From assembly GCA_023213315.1 (NCBI GenBank), contig JAKCPI010000367.1, forward strand, positions 62,001 to 126,000: DNA of 64,000 bases. The letters are read 5' to 3'. The translations under genes and the position numbers were made by a program. Below the pieces are notes generated by a model that saw only the letters and a program-made list of their open reading frames with translations, made no database searches and was not told where the DNA came from. Of the stretch, positions 11,301 through 21,840 are shown one piece after another (the stretch's first letter is position 1; each line of letters starts with the position of its first letter). This stretch comes from Euborellia annulipes (lineage: Eukaryota > Arthropoda > Insecta > Dermaptera > Anisolabididae).

Positions 11301-11359
11301 TCCAGGCTGTCTGGGAAATGTGGATCCAGACAGGTATAGTATTTGCTGGGAGAAAGAAA

Positions 11360-11533
11360 GAGACATCAGACCAATACAATTTATTCAATCAAGAGCGAGG
11401 TTTTGATTTTAGAGTGCGATCACCCTCAGGGCCTTGAGATCAATCAATAAAAATGATAAGAGAGGATGGATCCAATCTAGGACCAAAACATCCCTCTTGA
11501 TTGAATAAATTATATTGGCCTGACCTCTGTCTT
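11360..11533. mobile_element. small inverted-repeat element
   Basis: The left arm (11360-11404) contains CAATTTATTCAATCAAGAGC and is mirrored by the right arm (11485-11533) containing CTCTTGATTGAATAAATTAT. Identity over about 45 bases is roughly 85%. The loop of about 80 bases is unique. This is MITE-like, but no terminal motif or target duplication is clear, so the superfamily is unassigned. Confidence 0.55.
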
Positions 11534-11539
11534 CTTAAA

Positions 11540-12405
11540 ATTTAATTGATAAATTGATACTTTTCTGGTATTAGTTGACGAATACTTGGATTGAGGAATT
11601 TGTTCACGCTTCCTGGAAGACTAGTTGTCTTTGGAGATTTTCAATAGTTATTTGACTAAATTTTGACAAAAAAATTCAAAGTGACGTGGCATATAATTAA
11701 TAAGAAAGCTATTTTTATTGGAGTGGCGGGAAGAGACGGGTCGAACTTATAAATAAGGAAATCGAAAGTTTGCCTATAACAATGTTTAAAAACTTGAAAG
11801 TAGAAACAATAAAATTTCCATATCAAGGAATTGATCAAACATGTTTTTGAGTGATTATAAAATTGATGGTAAAGTTCAAAAGATGTCTAACAATTATATA
11901 TTTTAATAGCCCGGATAATAATAATAATAATAATAATAATAAATCTACCATTTCTTAAATAATATTTTGTCAATTTATATATTCAATTCAACAAGAAACG
12001 ACGATTGCTTAAGAATAACTTTTGTTTTTGAACAAATCGATGTTCATTTATTAGTCATTAGAATGGCTACATCAAAACAAATGGTCATAAGTCATTAATT
12101 TACATTTATATAATGACCAGAACATTTAAAACGAATTGATGGATTTTGAAAAAAAAAAGGTCATTTAACCTTTGTTTTTCAAATAAAGAGAGAATCACTT
12201 AGTTTTTGAGTAATACATTTTCTTATTAAGAGAAGGTAAAAGAACAAGTTGAAAAAAAGGCCTAACAAAAAGAAAAATGACTGTGAAACAAAAAATTTTA
12301 TAGGTTCAGGTGTAAGTCAATGTAGCCTATATAAAAAGGATAAATTTATAATAACGCTAAATTCATCTTTCTATTTTAGTTAATATTTCCTAATAATAAT
12401 ATCTC
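11540..12405. other. AT-rich intronic sequence with an (AAT)n microsatellite
   Basis: No gene is seen. A trinucleotide run of about nine ATA/AAT repeats sits at 11915-11943. Confidence 0.5.
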
Positions 12406-12407
12406 AG

Positions 12408-12673
12408 CAAAAAACATCGGAGATGCAAAAAGGGGCGCCTCGCATTATTTTTGCCCAGCGTCGAGGTGAAATCAAAAATGCGCCTCGCTTTTCTGATTTA
12501 TATAAAAGCGAGGAAATATTTTCACTTAAATAAAACCCCTACAGAATTTTATTTGTTTCATATATCCTCGCTTTTATATAAATCAGAAAAGCGAGGCGCA
12601 TTTTTTTGATTTCACCTCGACGCTGGGCAAAAATAATGCGAGGCGCCCCTTTTTGCATCTCCGATGTTTTTTG
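12408..12673. mobile_element. foldback MITE with nearly identical 105-bp arms
   Basis: The arms (about 12408-12516 and 12563-12673) start CAAAAAACATCGGAGATGC and include GGGGCGCCTCGCATTATT and CGCCTCGCTTTTCTGATT. They differ only by a short A-run length change and a few bases at the inner edge. The loop is about 45-60 bases. The arms are much more GC-rich than the surroundings. Near-identity implies recent insertion or gene conversion between arms. Flanking duplication is not obvious. Confidence 0.8.
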
Positions 12674-12802
12674 TGGTTCATGTTTTGGCTGAGATTTCAC
12701 TTCTTTTTGTGAAATATTACATGAAAATATTATTTATTAATTTTTGTTTATTAAATATTAAGTTATCCCATGAATAGATCTTTTAATATACATTCCAAAC
12801 AG

Positions 12803-14095
12803 TAAAAATTAAATACATCGTTTGGTATCCATTCGAAATGATAAACATAGGATTTCACCAAATTTTATAAAATTTTAAGATTTTTATTTTTGTTATGTTG
12901 GTAGGATGTAAATACATCGTGTGGTATCTATTCGAAACGATAAACATAGGATTTCACCAAATTTTATAAAATTTTAGGATTTTTATTTTTGTTATGTTGG
13001 TAGAATGTAAATACATCGTTTGGTATCCATTCAAAACGATAAACATAGGATTTCCCTAAATTTTATAAAATTTTAGGTTTTTTATTTTTGTTATGTTGGT
13101 AGAATGTAAATACATCGTTTGGTATCCATTCAAAACGATAAACATAGGATTTCACCAAATTTTATAAAATTTTAGGATTTTTATTTTTGTTATGTTGGTA
13201 GAATGTAAATACATCGTTTGGTATCCATTCAAAACGATAAACATAGGATTTCCCTAAATTTTATAAAATTTTAGGTTTTTTATTTTTGTTATGTTGGTAG
13301 AATGTAAATACATGGTTTGGTATCCATTCGAAGCGATAAACATAGGATTTCACCAAATTTTATAAAATTTTAGGATTTTTATTTTTGTTATGTTGGTAGA
13401 ATGTAAATACATCGTTTGGTATCCATTCAAAACGATAAACATAGGATTTCCCCAAATTTTATAAAATTTTAGGTTTTTTATTTTTGTTATGTTGGTAGAA
13501 TGTAAATACATCGTTTGGTATCCATTCAAAACGATAAACATAGGATTTCACCAAATTTTATAAAATTTTACGTTTTTTATTTTTGTTATGTTGGTAGAAT
13601 GTAAATACATGGTTTGGTATCCATTCGAAGCGATAAACATAGAATTTCACCAAATTTTATAAAATTTTAGGTTTTTTATTTTTGTTATGTTGGTAGATTG
13701 TAAATACTTCGTTTGGTATCCATTCGAAGCGATAAACATAGAATTTCACCAAATTTTATAAAATTTTAGGTTTTTTATTTTTGTTATGTTGGTAGATTGT
13801 AAATACTTCGTTTGGTAATCATTCGAAACGATAAACATAGGATTTCACCAAATTTTATAAAATTTTAGGTTTTTTTATTTTTGTTATGTTGGTAGAATGT
13901 AAATACATGGTTTGGTAATCATTCAAAACGATAAACATAGGATTTCACCAAATTTTATAAAATTTTAGGTTTTTTATTTTTGTTATGTTGGTAGAATGTA
14001 AATACATCGTTTGGTATCCATTCAAAACGATAAACATAGGATTTCCCTAAATTTTATAAAATTTTAGGTTTTTTTATTTATTTTATGTTGGTAGC
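12803..14095. repeat. 99-bp satellite, about 13 units
   Basis: A unit containing TGTAAATACATCGTTTGGTA, AAACGATAAACATAGGATTT and CAAATTTTATAAAATTTTA repeats every 99 bases (unit edges at 12901, 13000, 13099, 13198 and so on). Divergence is low. In the middle, units alternate between a TTCACCAA/AGGATTTTTA type and a TTCCCTAA/AGGTTTTTTA type, a two-unit higher-order pattern. Variants CATGG and ACTTCG for ACATCG mark later units. Because 99 is divisible by three, one minus frame reads as a 33-residue repeat; this is not a gene. Confidence 0.95.
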
Positions 14096-14457
14096 ACTCC
14101 TTCTTATCACGTTAATCTATTTCTATCTGAATGGATCTATCTAAAAAATTTTTGTTCCATTAGGGATGAAAATTACTAATAATAATATATATGTTCCTAG
14201 ATGACGTCATCAGGGAGCAAAATAGTTAGAATTGTCTTTTCGCCATGTTAAAGATAGGACAAATTTGAAATTTTGAATACCTCTCAAACAGTCACTTTTG
14301 ATCCAAAATGAAATTTTATATCAAAGGTATCGGGTTTTTGATAGTATCTATTTGTATTTTAAATTTCATCCTAATCGGTCCAGCAGGGAAACCTGTAGCT
14401 TTGTCTAAAAATTTGAAAATTGAAGAAAAGAATGAAAAAAAAAAGAAAAAAAAGAAA

Positions 14458-15492
14458 AAAATCTGGTGTGACTGGCGCACAGCACACAACTTTCTCTTAC
14501 CCTTCGGTAAGAGAAAGTTGCGCACTGTGCTGGTCACACCAGATTTTTTGTGTCGAGATATATTTAGTTTCCGATAGCACCTTAGTTTCAAACTTGCATT
14601 TTAAATGTTGACTGCTTCAAATAAACTATGGTTATTTTTCAAAATTTTAATCTCATATTTGGACATTTTATACACAATATAGAATCGTAAATAAATACAA
14701 AATTTCATAAGAATTGGAAAAAAAAATTTTAAATGCCTAAAAAGTTCTAAAGGGGACCCCCTTTTGAATCGAAATTAACATACAAATCCCTATAGGAAAT
14801 TAACATTAGGCCTATGCGAAGATAAGGTGGAAAGGGAATTTAAAAAGAGTAGAGACAGACGATAATGTTTGCAAGTGAGAGAGAGACATATATGTTTTCT
14901 TTGAAACAATTAAAGACACAAATAAATTTAAAATAAATGGGAATTTAAATAATAATTGATTTTTAATCTAATAAAAAGAAAAAGATTTAAATTCCGTTAC
15001 CATGGCAACCATTTCTATCTTTCCTATGAAGAACAAGAGTAAAGTGGTCTTCAGAAGCTTTCAACGGCAAAATGAGAATATACATTTTAAAGAGCATCTA
15101 AAAAATAGTTCATTTATGAATTTTAAAAAAAATCCTTGGAGGGAATTTTGAGAAAATCGAAAAAAACTGAAAAAGTACATCAGTAAAGTACTAGTACTTT
15201 TTGGCCGATTTTGTTCAAAAGCTTATTTTGAGATTCTTCAAAGGTACCTAAGTTAAATATAAAATTTCAATCCGGTAGCTCAATTCCTTCATGCTTAAAA
15301 TCTGTCCACACATACAGACACACACACATACATACATACATACACACACACAGACCAATTTGCGGGACCCACTTTTTTTGGACTCAGGGGACCTCAAAAC
15401 ATGTATATCCATCAAAATCTCGACATCGAATTTTTGACATGATCGCAATACTTTCTCTCTCTATATATTTCATATATAGGGTAAGAGAAAGT
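14458..15492 (+). repeat. Rep1, long form with complete hairpin
   Basis: It begins AATCTGGTGTGACTGGCGCA and forms a hairpin of about 42-base arms (14458-14546) around a CTTCGG-type turn. The X-box-like GTTACCATGGCAAC lies at 14996-15009. Then come the body landmarks AAGTACATCAGTAAAGTACT (15175), a CA/CATA-rich tract (15300-15355), GACCTCAAAACATGTATATC and TCTCGACATCGAATTTTTGA. It ends TATAGGGTAAGAGAAAGT. An extra internal segment (about 14590-14760, including GGACCCCCTTTTGAATC) is shared with the copy at 33893 but absent from shorter copies. There is no convincing ORF. Confidence 0.85.
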
Positions 15493-15499
15493 AAAAAAG

Positions 15500-16335
15500 A
15501 AAAAAAAAAAGGAAAAATAAGAGACTAACTTTTGACCTTCCGAAATCGGCAAAATCTCAACTTTGAGCCTCTGCCATTCTGTTTGGCACTGGAATTTTTT
15601 TTTGAATTCGTGCTCAAAATAATCCTTATTTATTCTAGTTTAATATAAAAAAAATTTGGCTCCGATATCTTAAAACCTTTTTGAGATATTCGCCCAGAAA
15701 GAGAAAAGTTTCTCAAAAAAATTTTTTCACGTCCCTATCTTTTATTAAGGATTTAAAATCATTCTTGATAATAGAGTCTAGGGACGACTCGTCCATCTAA
15801 ATGCAATGGGCCATTGGCATCTATTGGAATGTCAACTAAATGGTAGAATTAAGAGTTTCTTTGCTTTCTTTTGCTTTTCACATGCTCGGCGACGAGTCGC
15901 TCCCGCGACTCTTGATTCAAAATTTGAGCAGTCGCCAGATAAATATCATTTTTGAAAGAAAATATTATAAATAAAAAGGATGAAATATAATAATATAGGT
16001 CTAATATTTAACCCCGATTAGCTAAAATAACATGTTAACGCTAACAAATGTTAAAATAGCCTATAGACCTATATTTTTCTAGATCATACTTTTCGCCAAG
16101 AATTAAATACAGTATTTTTTTTTTTATTTAAATCCATTATCTAAATGGGCACATTAGAAAATAATTTTTAATATAATATTAATTAAATCGTAAAATTAAA
16201 TAAAAATGGTAATAAAATTTTTTGCTATAATTAATAAATTATCTCCTACTTATTAATATTTTATTTTTTAGATTTCCCTTTTCAAATAGGTTTTTATTAT
16301 ACAATATATATATATAATTTTATTTTCATTAATTC
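15500..16335. other. AT-rich sequence with a short inverted repeat
   Basis: Mostly AT-rich. GGGACGACTCGTCC (15781-15794) is mirrored by GGCGACGAGTCGCTCCC (15888-15904) around about 95 bases, a possible eroded MITE. Nothing else is recognised. Confidence 0.4.
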
Positions 16336-16344
16336 CGATGGCAA

Positions 16345-16602
16345 TCGAGAGCGTTCCACACCCACGGTTCTCTGGGCCACCGAACCGCTTTGGTAATGCT
16401 TAATAGCAACGATCTTTGTGGCTGTTGCTCTTGCCTCCAGGCTTTAATAAAATGTTGAAATTTAAAAAAAAATAATGAAATATTAATTACAAACAATTAA
16501 GCTTATATTAGTATCATAAAATTAAATGATTTTAATATTTTATAGGCCGAATCTCGGGTAGGTGGCCCCGAGGAACTAGCGTGTGGAACGTCCCCCGGTT
16601 GG
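16345..16602. repeat. GC-rich imperfect inverted repeat
   Basis: The left block CAATCGAGAGCGTTCCACAC plus GGTTCTCTGGGCCACC (16342-16382) pairs imperfectly with the right block GGTGGCCCCGAGGAACTAGC plus GTGTGGAACG (16561-16590). The middle is AT-rich. The pairing suggests an eroded foldback element. I could not read either block as a conserved protein segment. Confidence 0.45.
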
Positions 16603-17339
16603 CAGCGACATAATATGATATAATATTTGCATATAAAACCCTAAATGACCTCAGTAGCTGAGAGAAAATTTCCCAGCAATCCCAAAACCAAAATCGAAAG
16701 TATTTATATTTTCTACAAATTAGATAAAAATCAAAAGAGGAAAAGTAGATAATTTAAAATATCTCTATTAAAAGGACTTGATTGTTTTAAGATTTTGAAA
16801 AAGGAAAAGGTGTGATTTCTTAATACAGATCATAAATCAAAAATCTTTATCAAAAATATCTTAATCAGATCTAAAGGAATTTATCTTTTTTTTTATCAAT
16901 TTAAAAGATCAAAATCTCAATCATTGAAATTTTGAAATATAGAATGAAATTAAACTAACGTCAGTTATAATTAAAATTCAATCTTGTATAAATTAAAAAA
17001 AAAGAGCTTTTAGTAAATATTTAACTAACGTTTTGATTGAAATATATTTAATCAAATACGATTAATCAAATAAAATAATAATTACACCATGCTCTATTTC
17101 AAATAACTATGTTTAAATACGGCTTTGATCTCTTTAAAAATAAAAATAAAAAAAGAGGGGATGTTCTTTTTATTTTCTCTCCAAACAATTCTTTAATTTT
17201 GATTGTATCATAATGCGCTTTTATAAAGTCGTATCTCGTTTGAGGGAGAACGAAAAAGATATAAGGAAAATATTTAAGGTTTTATTTGAGTAAATATCTT
17301 TTTAAAGACCCGAGGGAGGCATTGGAAATTTTATAAAAG

Positions 17340-17870
17340 CAGTGCAACAGACAATCTAACAGAGGGATGATCCCCTCTTGGCAGCCGGAATCGCATTTTT
17401 ATTCCAATTAAACACGGCTAGTTTGCATCTCAAAGGAGGTAATCGTCTTGAAGATGGGAGGACATCGCCGGGGCGGAGCCCCTGGCTTCGCCCTCTTTTG
17501 CCCTAATTTGGTTCTAGTCTTATTTAGGACAACCAAAATGAAGAAGAATAGGGCGAGTGGAGGAAGCGAGTTATTTTTATTCAAATGCCACCTTAAATAA
17601 CTCATTTTAATTTTTTTACTAAAATAAAGATTTCTTTTGTAGTATATTATGTGCGTTTTCATATTATATTAAATTTAAAGCTTCAGAAATAAAAAATTTA
17701 TTAAGTTTTCATTAATAAGTTGTTACGTTCCCCCACCCCTTGAACCCGGGAGGAGGGTAGATCGGCCGCTCTGCCACCCGGAGCGCTGGCCATCACCTGG
17801 TAGGGGATGAGGGACGTGGAGACAGTCATTCCTTATTCAACCTTCAACATTCGCAAACGCTTCCACTATT
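17340..17870. other. GC-richer unassigned segment
   Basis: Two GC-rich patches (17440-17520, with GCCGGGGCGGAGCCCC, and 17725-17825, with CCCGGGAGGAGGG) stand out in AT-rich DNA. A minus-strand open frame of 84 codons (17408-17662) crosses the first, but its N-terminal half is A/T-run derived and I recognise no domain. No TIR or SINE box was found. Confidence 0.35.
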
Positions 17871-19727
17871 GATTATAATTAAATTATTAAAAGTATTTCT
17901 GATTATTTTATAAAACGTTTTTTATTTATTTATTTATTTATTTTTTTTTTTGTGGAGATAAGTCAGTATCATATAGGCCTAATACTCTTGTTTTATTTGA
18001 GTTTAACCCTTGCCAACCAACTGACGAAGGTTTAAGGTTTAATTCATCCAAGAAATTTCACCGCTTTACTCAACGGGTGCAATTTCGCAACAAAGCATTT
18101 TATCTACTTTACTAAACCAAATTTTTTATAAATAAAAGAATTTTTTTTATTTCGAACGGAGAAAAATTTCGGGCAGCTTCTATGGGATTGTTTTCTCTAT
18201 TTTTTCAAAAAATAAATCTTTCGCACCAATTTACTCCCGCAATTGCAGACTTTAAGAGTTAACCCATTCCATAAATTATGACAAAATATTTTTCTATTTC
18301 CCTCTAAAATTTATTTTCATCCTTTGAGTCTATTCAAACAATTAAAATTTATAATTACGTATGTTTTTAACGAATCAAAATTCCAATAAAATGACTGTCC
18401 AGTTCGTAGTTTGTATCCTCAAAATAAACACAAATATTTTGTTTCAAAACACTTTCATTGAGCTTCAAAGGTTATTTATTATTTGGACTGTTTTAAGCCA
18501 AAAGATGATGGGCTTAAAGGGTTCAATCTACTATTTTATGTTTAATAACTATTAAAATTACTAACTTAAAATCAAATTGTTTAAAATATTAGAGACAGAT
18601 GGATGAATATGACATCTTTTCATTCCCTAAAAAATAACTCATAAAAATTTTCGGTTATTAAACGTCACTGTTTTTTTTTAGTATCAAAGTTACCTATTTG
18701 TTTATCAAGTTTTATTTACTTAATATTATACACGTATGAATTATAACACATATAAAATGTATAAATTATAACCAAAATAAATTACATTTAAACTTTTGTG
18801 GTAAAAAATAGATCGATCCATAATAAAAAAAAAAGCACATTTATAAACGCCCGATTTTTAATTAGTTTTAGAACTTGGAAGAAACGAATTGAGAGGGAGA
18901 AAAAAAAATTGTTTTTATCGCTCTTGAAGCATAATAAAAATAAATTTGAATTTGAAATTGCATATGAAAATCGGTCATTTTTCCTTCTTATGATTTTATT
19001 ATTCCACATCAGTGGTGTAGAAAGTGAGACGATGAATTTAGCTTAAATTTAAGTCTCTACATTTATTAATTTTTTTTTTTTTTTTTTAACAATTTAATTT
19101 AACTTCAAACATCAAACATGTACTACTTTTCAAGTTCCTTAGATGACTAATATTGGTAACTCTACAGTTGTTTTTTTCGGCCTCTTAAGCTATTTTGATT
19201 CCTAACTTTTCAAAATGGCTAAAATTAATAGATACTGAAAAAATTTATGTGATGCCTCCCTTCATCGCAAGAGGAGCATAAAAGAAATTTCGAAATTGGA
19301 GGGATGTCTCCCAATCAATACAGGCATCTAGCTTACTCCTTGATTCCTTTTGAATGAATCTGATTGAGGGGGAATAAAAATCTTCCCCTAATCCCTTAGT
19401 GAAGAGAGGTACAGATGGATTTTCACTCCTCTTTGGGGTCCAATGTGTTGAAGAAATCATCAAATACAAGTTTGAACATTTATTTTTCTGACTGTTAGAG
19501 GCTAAATAAATAAATAAATAAATATGATAATGTATGAATTGATGCTGGTTACAGGAAATGTGATTTCAGGAAAAACCGGCCGAAATATTTGAAGATGGTT
19601 CATACCAAAATGTTAGCTGAGGAGTAATAAATAAATTATCTTCTCATATATCGTATGGACGATGTTATGCACGAAGGAACCAATTAGTGTGATACAAAGA
19701 GAAGTTTTTTTAAAATTTATGTTGGGT
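17871..19727. other. AT-rich intronic sequence
   Basis: No recognisable gene. A less AT-rich patch at 19245-19470 has a 74-codon minus frame (ending LQFRNFFYAPLAMKGGIT) that matches nothing I know. Long T runs lie at 19069-19088. Confidence 0.4.
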
Positions 19728-19750
19728 TTGACTCATCGGATGTGTTTTGT

Positions 19751-19945
19751 TTTATGTTTTTATACAATACATTCAAACTATTTGGAGGAAGGATAGAGAA
19801 ATTAATATTATAATATAAAAATAGTTGAATATAATCTCAAAATATCTTTGTGTAGTGGAGGAAATAGAGTTAGTAGGAGTAGGAGATACTTAGGAATTCC
19901 TATCCTTGCTCCATAATAGTTTGAATGTATTGTATAAAAACATAA
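19751..19945. mobile_element. inverted-repeat element (MITE-like)
   Basis: The left arm 19751-19796 (TTTATGTTTTTATACAATAC, ATTCAAACTATTTGGAGGAA) is mirrored at 19900-19945 (TATCCTTGCTCCATAATAGT, TTGAATGTATTGTATAAAAA). About 46 bases match at roughly 90%. Weaker similarity continues a further 20 bases outward. No ORF and no defined target duplication. Confidence 0.6.
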
Positions 19946-20734
19946 GAAATCAGCTGATGTGGTCAAAGAAGAAACTAGAAGTGATTGTTTTTATTAAAAT
20001 TAAATGAAATAATGTGTTTTTTTGGGTTTTATCATCTTGAACATTTAATTAAATATACGCCATTAACCTAAATCTGAGACAAGAGGCATTTTATTTGCAC
20101 ACTTGTCAACAAATCCAAGGACAATGACTTTTTTTCTTGTTTGATACAAAAAAAGTGCACAGAGTAATATATGTTGTGATTTTAATAAAGAGGTAGATCT
20201 CTTTTTTCCCTACAAGATGGCGGTCTTATCTCAATTTCAATCATAATGGCGCTTGGTTTCTTTATGCATAATATCATCGTCCATATGGGGATACATTATT
20301 GTGAATGGAGCAGATAAAGGCAAGAGCTTTACCGAAACATGATTCAGAAAGTACTTAAAAAGTACATCAATAAAGAATTAGTACTTTTTGCCAGATTTTG
20401 CCAGAAAAGCTTCGTGTTGCATGCATGCCAGGGGAGTTTCTAACTTAAATGGACCGTTTATTTTGAAAGTGGTGTAAGTCCATTTTTAAAAATCTGAGAT
20501 ATCACATAATTCATGCTTAATTTAATGTAAATTTTCTATTTATAACTAGCTAGTGGCAAATTCCTTAAAAATTCCCATGTTTTGCACAATTGAAAATTGG
20601 TCGGTAAGGAAGTTGCATAATCGTTGATTATGAAAGTGGTGTAAGTCCAATTTGAGGTAGGTAGCTTAACAGATGATTGCCTGTTAGTAGTCTGTTATTG
20701 TGCATTTGTTTATAAACTTGTTAAGAATTACTAG

Positions 20735-20958
20735 CAGAGGCGTCATTTGTGGGAGGGGGAGGGTATTTGCCCCCTCTCCTCCCTAGGTATTATTCTACGT
20801 AAATAAAATATTTCTACGAAATAGTACAAAATTAAAAAATTAATTTAATTAAATACCATTTGGCCAAATTTGAGATACTTATTTGTAAGAAAATTGAAGT
20901 GAGAAATTGAAAAAAAAAGTTTGCCCACCCCCCTAAGAAAAAGTTGAAATGACGCTGG
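20735..20958. mobile_element. hAT-like MITE (family also at 32959)
   Basis: The left end CAGAGGCGTCATTTGTGGGA and the complemented right end CAGCGTCATTTCAAC share GCGTCATTT. The inner ends are G-rich (GGGAGGGGGAGGG) and C-rich. The flanks ATTACTAG and GTTACGAG agree at 6 of 8 positions, a decayed 8-base duplication. It lies wholly within the 20451-21754 transposon. Confidence 0.65.
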
Positions 20959-21132
20959 TTACGAGATTAGGTTACTTAATAATATAAAGAAATCAAGTAG
21001 TTATGAACTTAAATACCTCCGGTGTATCATGAATTTTTCAAAACACGTTCCTATGCAGAGCATAAGTAAATATTATGCTACTAATATCTTGTAATTTTAA
21101 CAATGTTATTAACGTCTAAAATTAAAAATACT

Positions 21133-21400
21133 GCCCACGGGGCGTGGTGTAGAGGTTAGCGTGCTAACCTCATATACCAAACGTCGCGGGTTCGGACCCC
21201 CAGGCAGTCCGATGATTTTATTTAAGCCAGATGGCTTAAATAAAAATGCCTGGACCCTAATATATATAAATTCATAAATAACGGTTATCGTAAATGTCTT
21301 ATATGGCCTGAGCTGCCGAAAAGACAGTGTGAATGTGTGTGTGAGTGTGAGTGTGAATGAGAAAAAGTGTGAATGTTTAAAAAAAAAAAAAAAAAAAAAA
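21133..21400 (+). repeat. SINE-A, full length, inside the 1.3-kb transposon
   Basis: The head GGGCGTGGTGTAGAGGTTAG carries an A box, the B box is GGGTTCGGACCC, then CAGTCCGATGATTTTATTTA. The tail TGGCCTGAGCTGCCGAAAAG is followed by GTGTGAATG repeats and an A run. Target duplication AATTAAAAATACT precedes (to 21132) and follows (to about 21411) the element. Confidence 0.9.
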
Positions 21401-21840
21401 TTAAAAATACTATTCCTATTTTATATCGTGTCATTATTTGTAAAGAATATTGAATTAATATGAAGTATATTTTGAGTAATATTTGTTTTTTTCAAAATTG
21501 AAATTCAACGAAGTTTACAGTTGGTTAATTTTGAAAGTGGTGTAAGTCCATTTGCAGTAATGTAATTATATATTAGTTTAGTCAAATTCGCCTAAAACAA
21601 ATTTATATAACTAAATTAGATATTGATAAGCAAGTAGAAACATTCACCGACTTCATATCATTTGCCTAGATTTTTAAATTAACAGATATGCAAACCTTTC
21701 ATTTACTCGAAACAATAGAAATTGGACTTACACCACTTTCAAAATAAACGGTCCAAATATAAAATTTCAGCTTTGTAGCTCTTTTGTTCTCTCAAAGACA
21801 GAAAGGTCATTTTGTGAGATCAGTTTTTTTTTTTTTTTTG

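Larger units (their letters stand above)
9196..11319. mobile_element. putative foldback element with minisatellite arms
   Basis: The left boundary CCCAGACAGCCTGGAATATT (9196) is mirrored at the right boundary (about 11299-11319), where the plus strand reads ATTCCAGGCTGTCTGGG. Both ends run inward directly into arrays of AATATT-containing units, in inverted orientation. This is the architecture of foldback-type transposons, whose long terminal inverted repeats are built of short internal repeats. The middle (9863-10921) is now filled by SINE and hAT insertions plus AT-rich DNA. No transposase frame and no clear target-site duplication were found. It may instead be two independently expanded arrays. 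Confidence 0.5.
20451..21754. mobile_element. non-autonomous DNA transposon with 32-bp perfect TIRs
   Basis: The left end GGACCGTTTATTTTGAAAGT continues GGTGTAAGTCCA, giving 32 bases that are exactly inverted at the right end. The Rep1 host fixes the boundaries: AAAT occurs on both sides, consistent with a 4-base target duplication; if the ends are TGGACC/GGTCCA, the duplication is AA. The 18-mer GAAAGTGGTGTAAGTCCA occurs four times: once in each TIR and twice internally at about 20634 and 21535. This is as expected for repeated transposase-binding sites. No transposase frame remains. The superfamily is unclear; a 4-base duplication would be compatible with Sola-like elements. It is itself host to a hAT MITE and a SINE-A. 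Confidence 0.8.
20342..21840 (+). repeat. Rep1 fragment split by a 1.3-kb transposon
   Basis: The left part (20342-20450) carries AAGTACATCAATAAAG, GAATTAGTACTTTTTG and CTTCGTGTTGCATGCATG, and breaks at TCTAACTTAAAT. The right part resumes at 21755 with AAATATAAAATTTCAGCTTT and TAGCTCTTTTGTTCTCTCAA. Joined, they give the normal Rep1 order (CTAACTTAAATATAAAATTT). The hairpin end and the 3' end are absent. Confidence 0.75.

Noticed and set aside
13350..13541. 33-residue repeat protein on the minus strand
   Set aside because: The 99-base satellite is divisible by three, so the repeat appears in translation; it is satellite DNA.
12803..14095. CRISPR-like array
   Set aside because: Units are contiguous 99-base monomers without unique spacers, in a eukaryotic intron.
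14308..14611. Overlapping frames of 63-91 codons near 14.3-14.6 kb
   Set aside because: They read through poly-A/poly-Lys and the Rep1 hairpin, which is palindromic and gives similar peptides on both strands.
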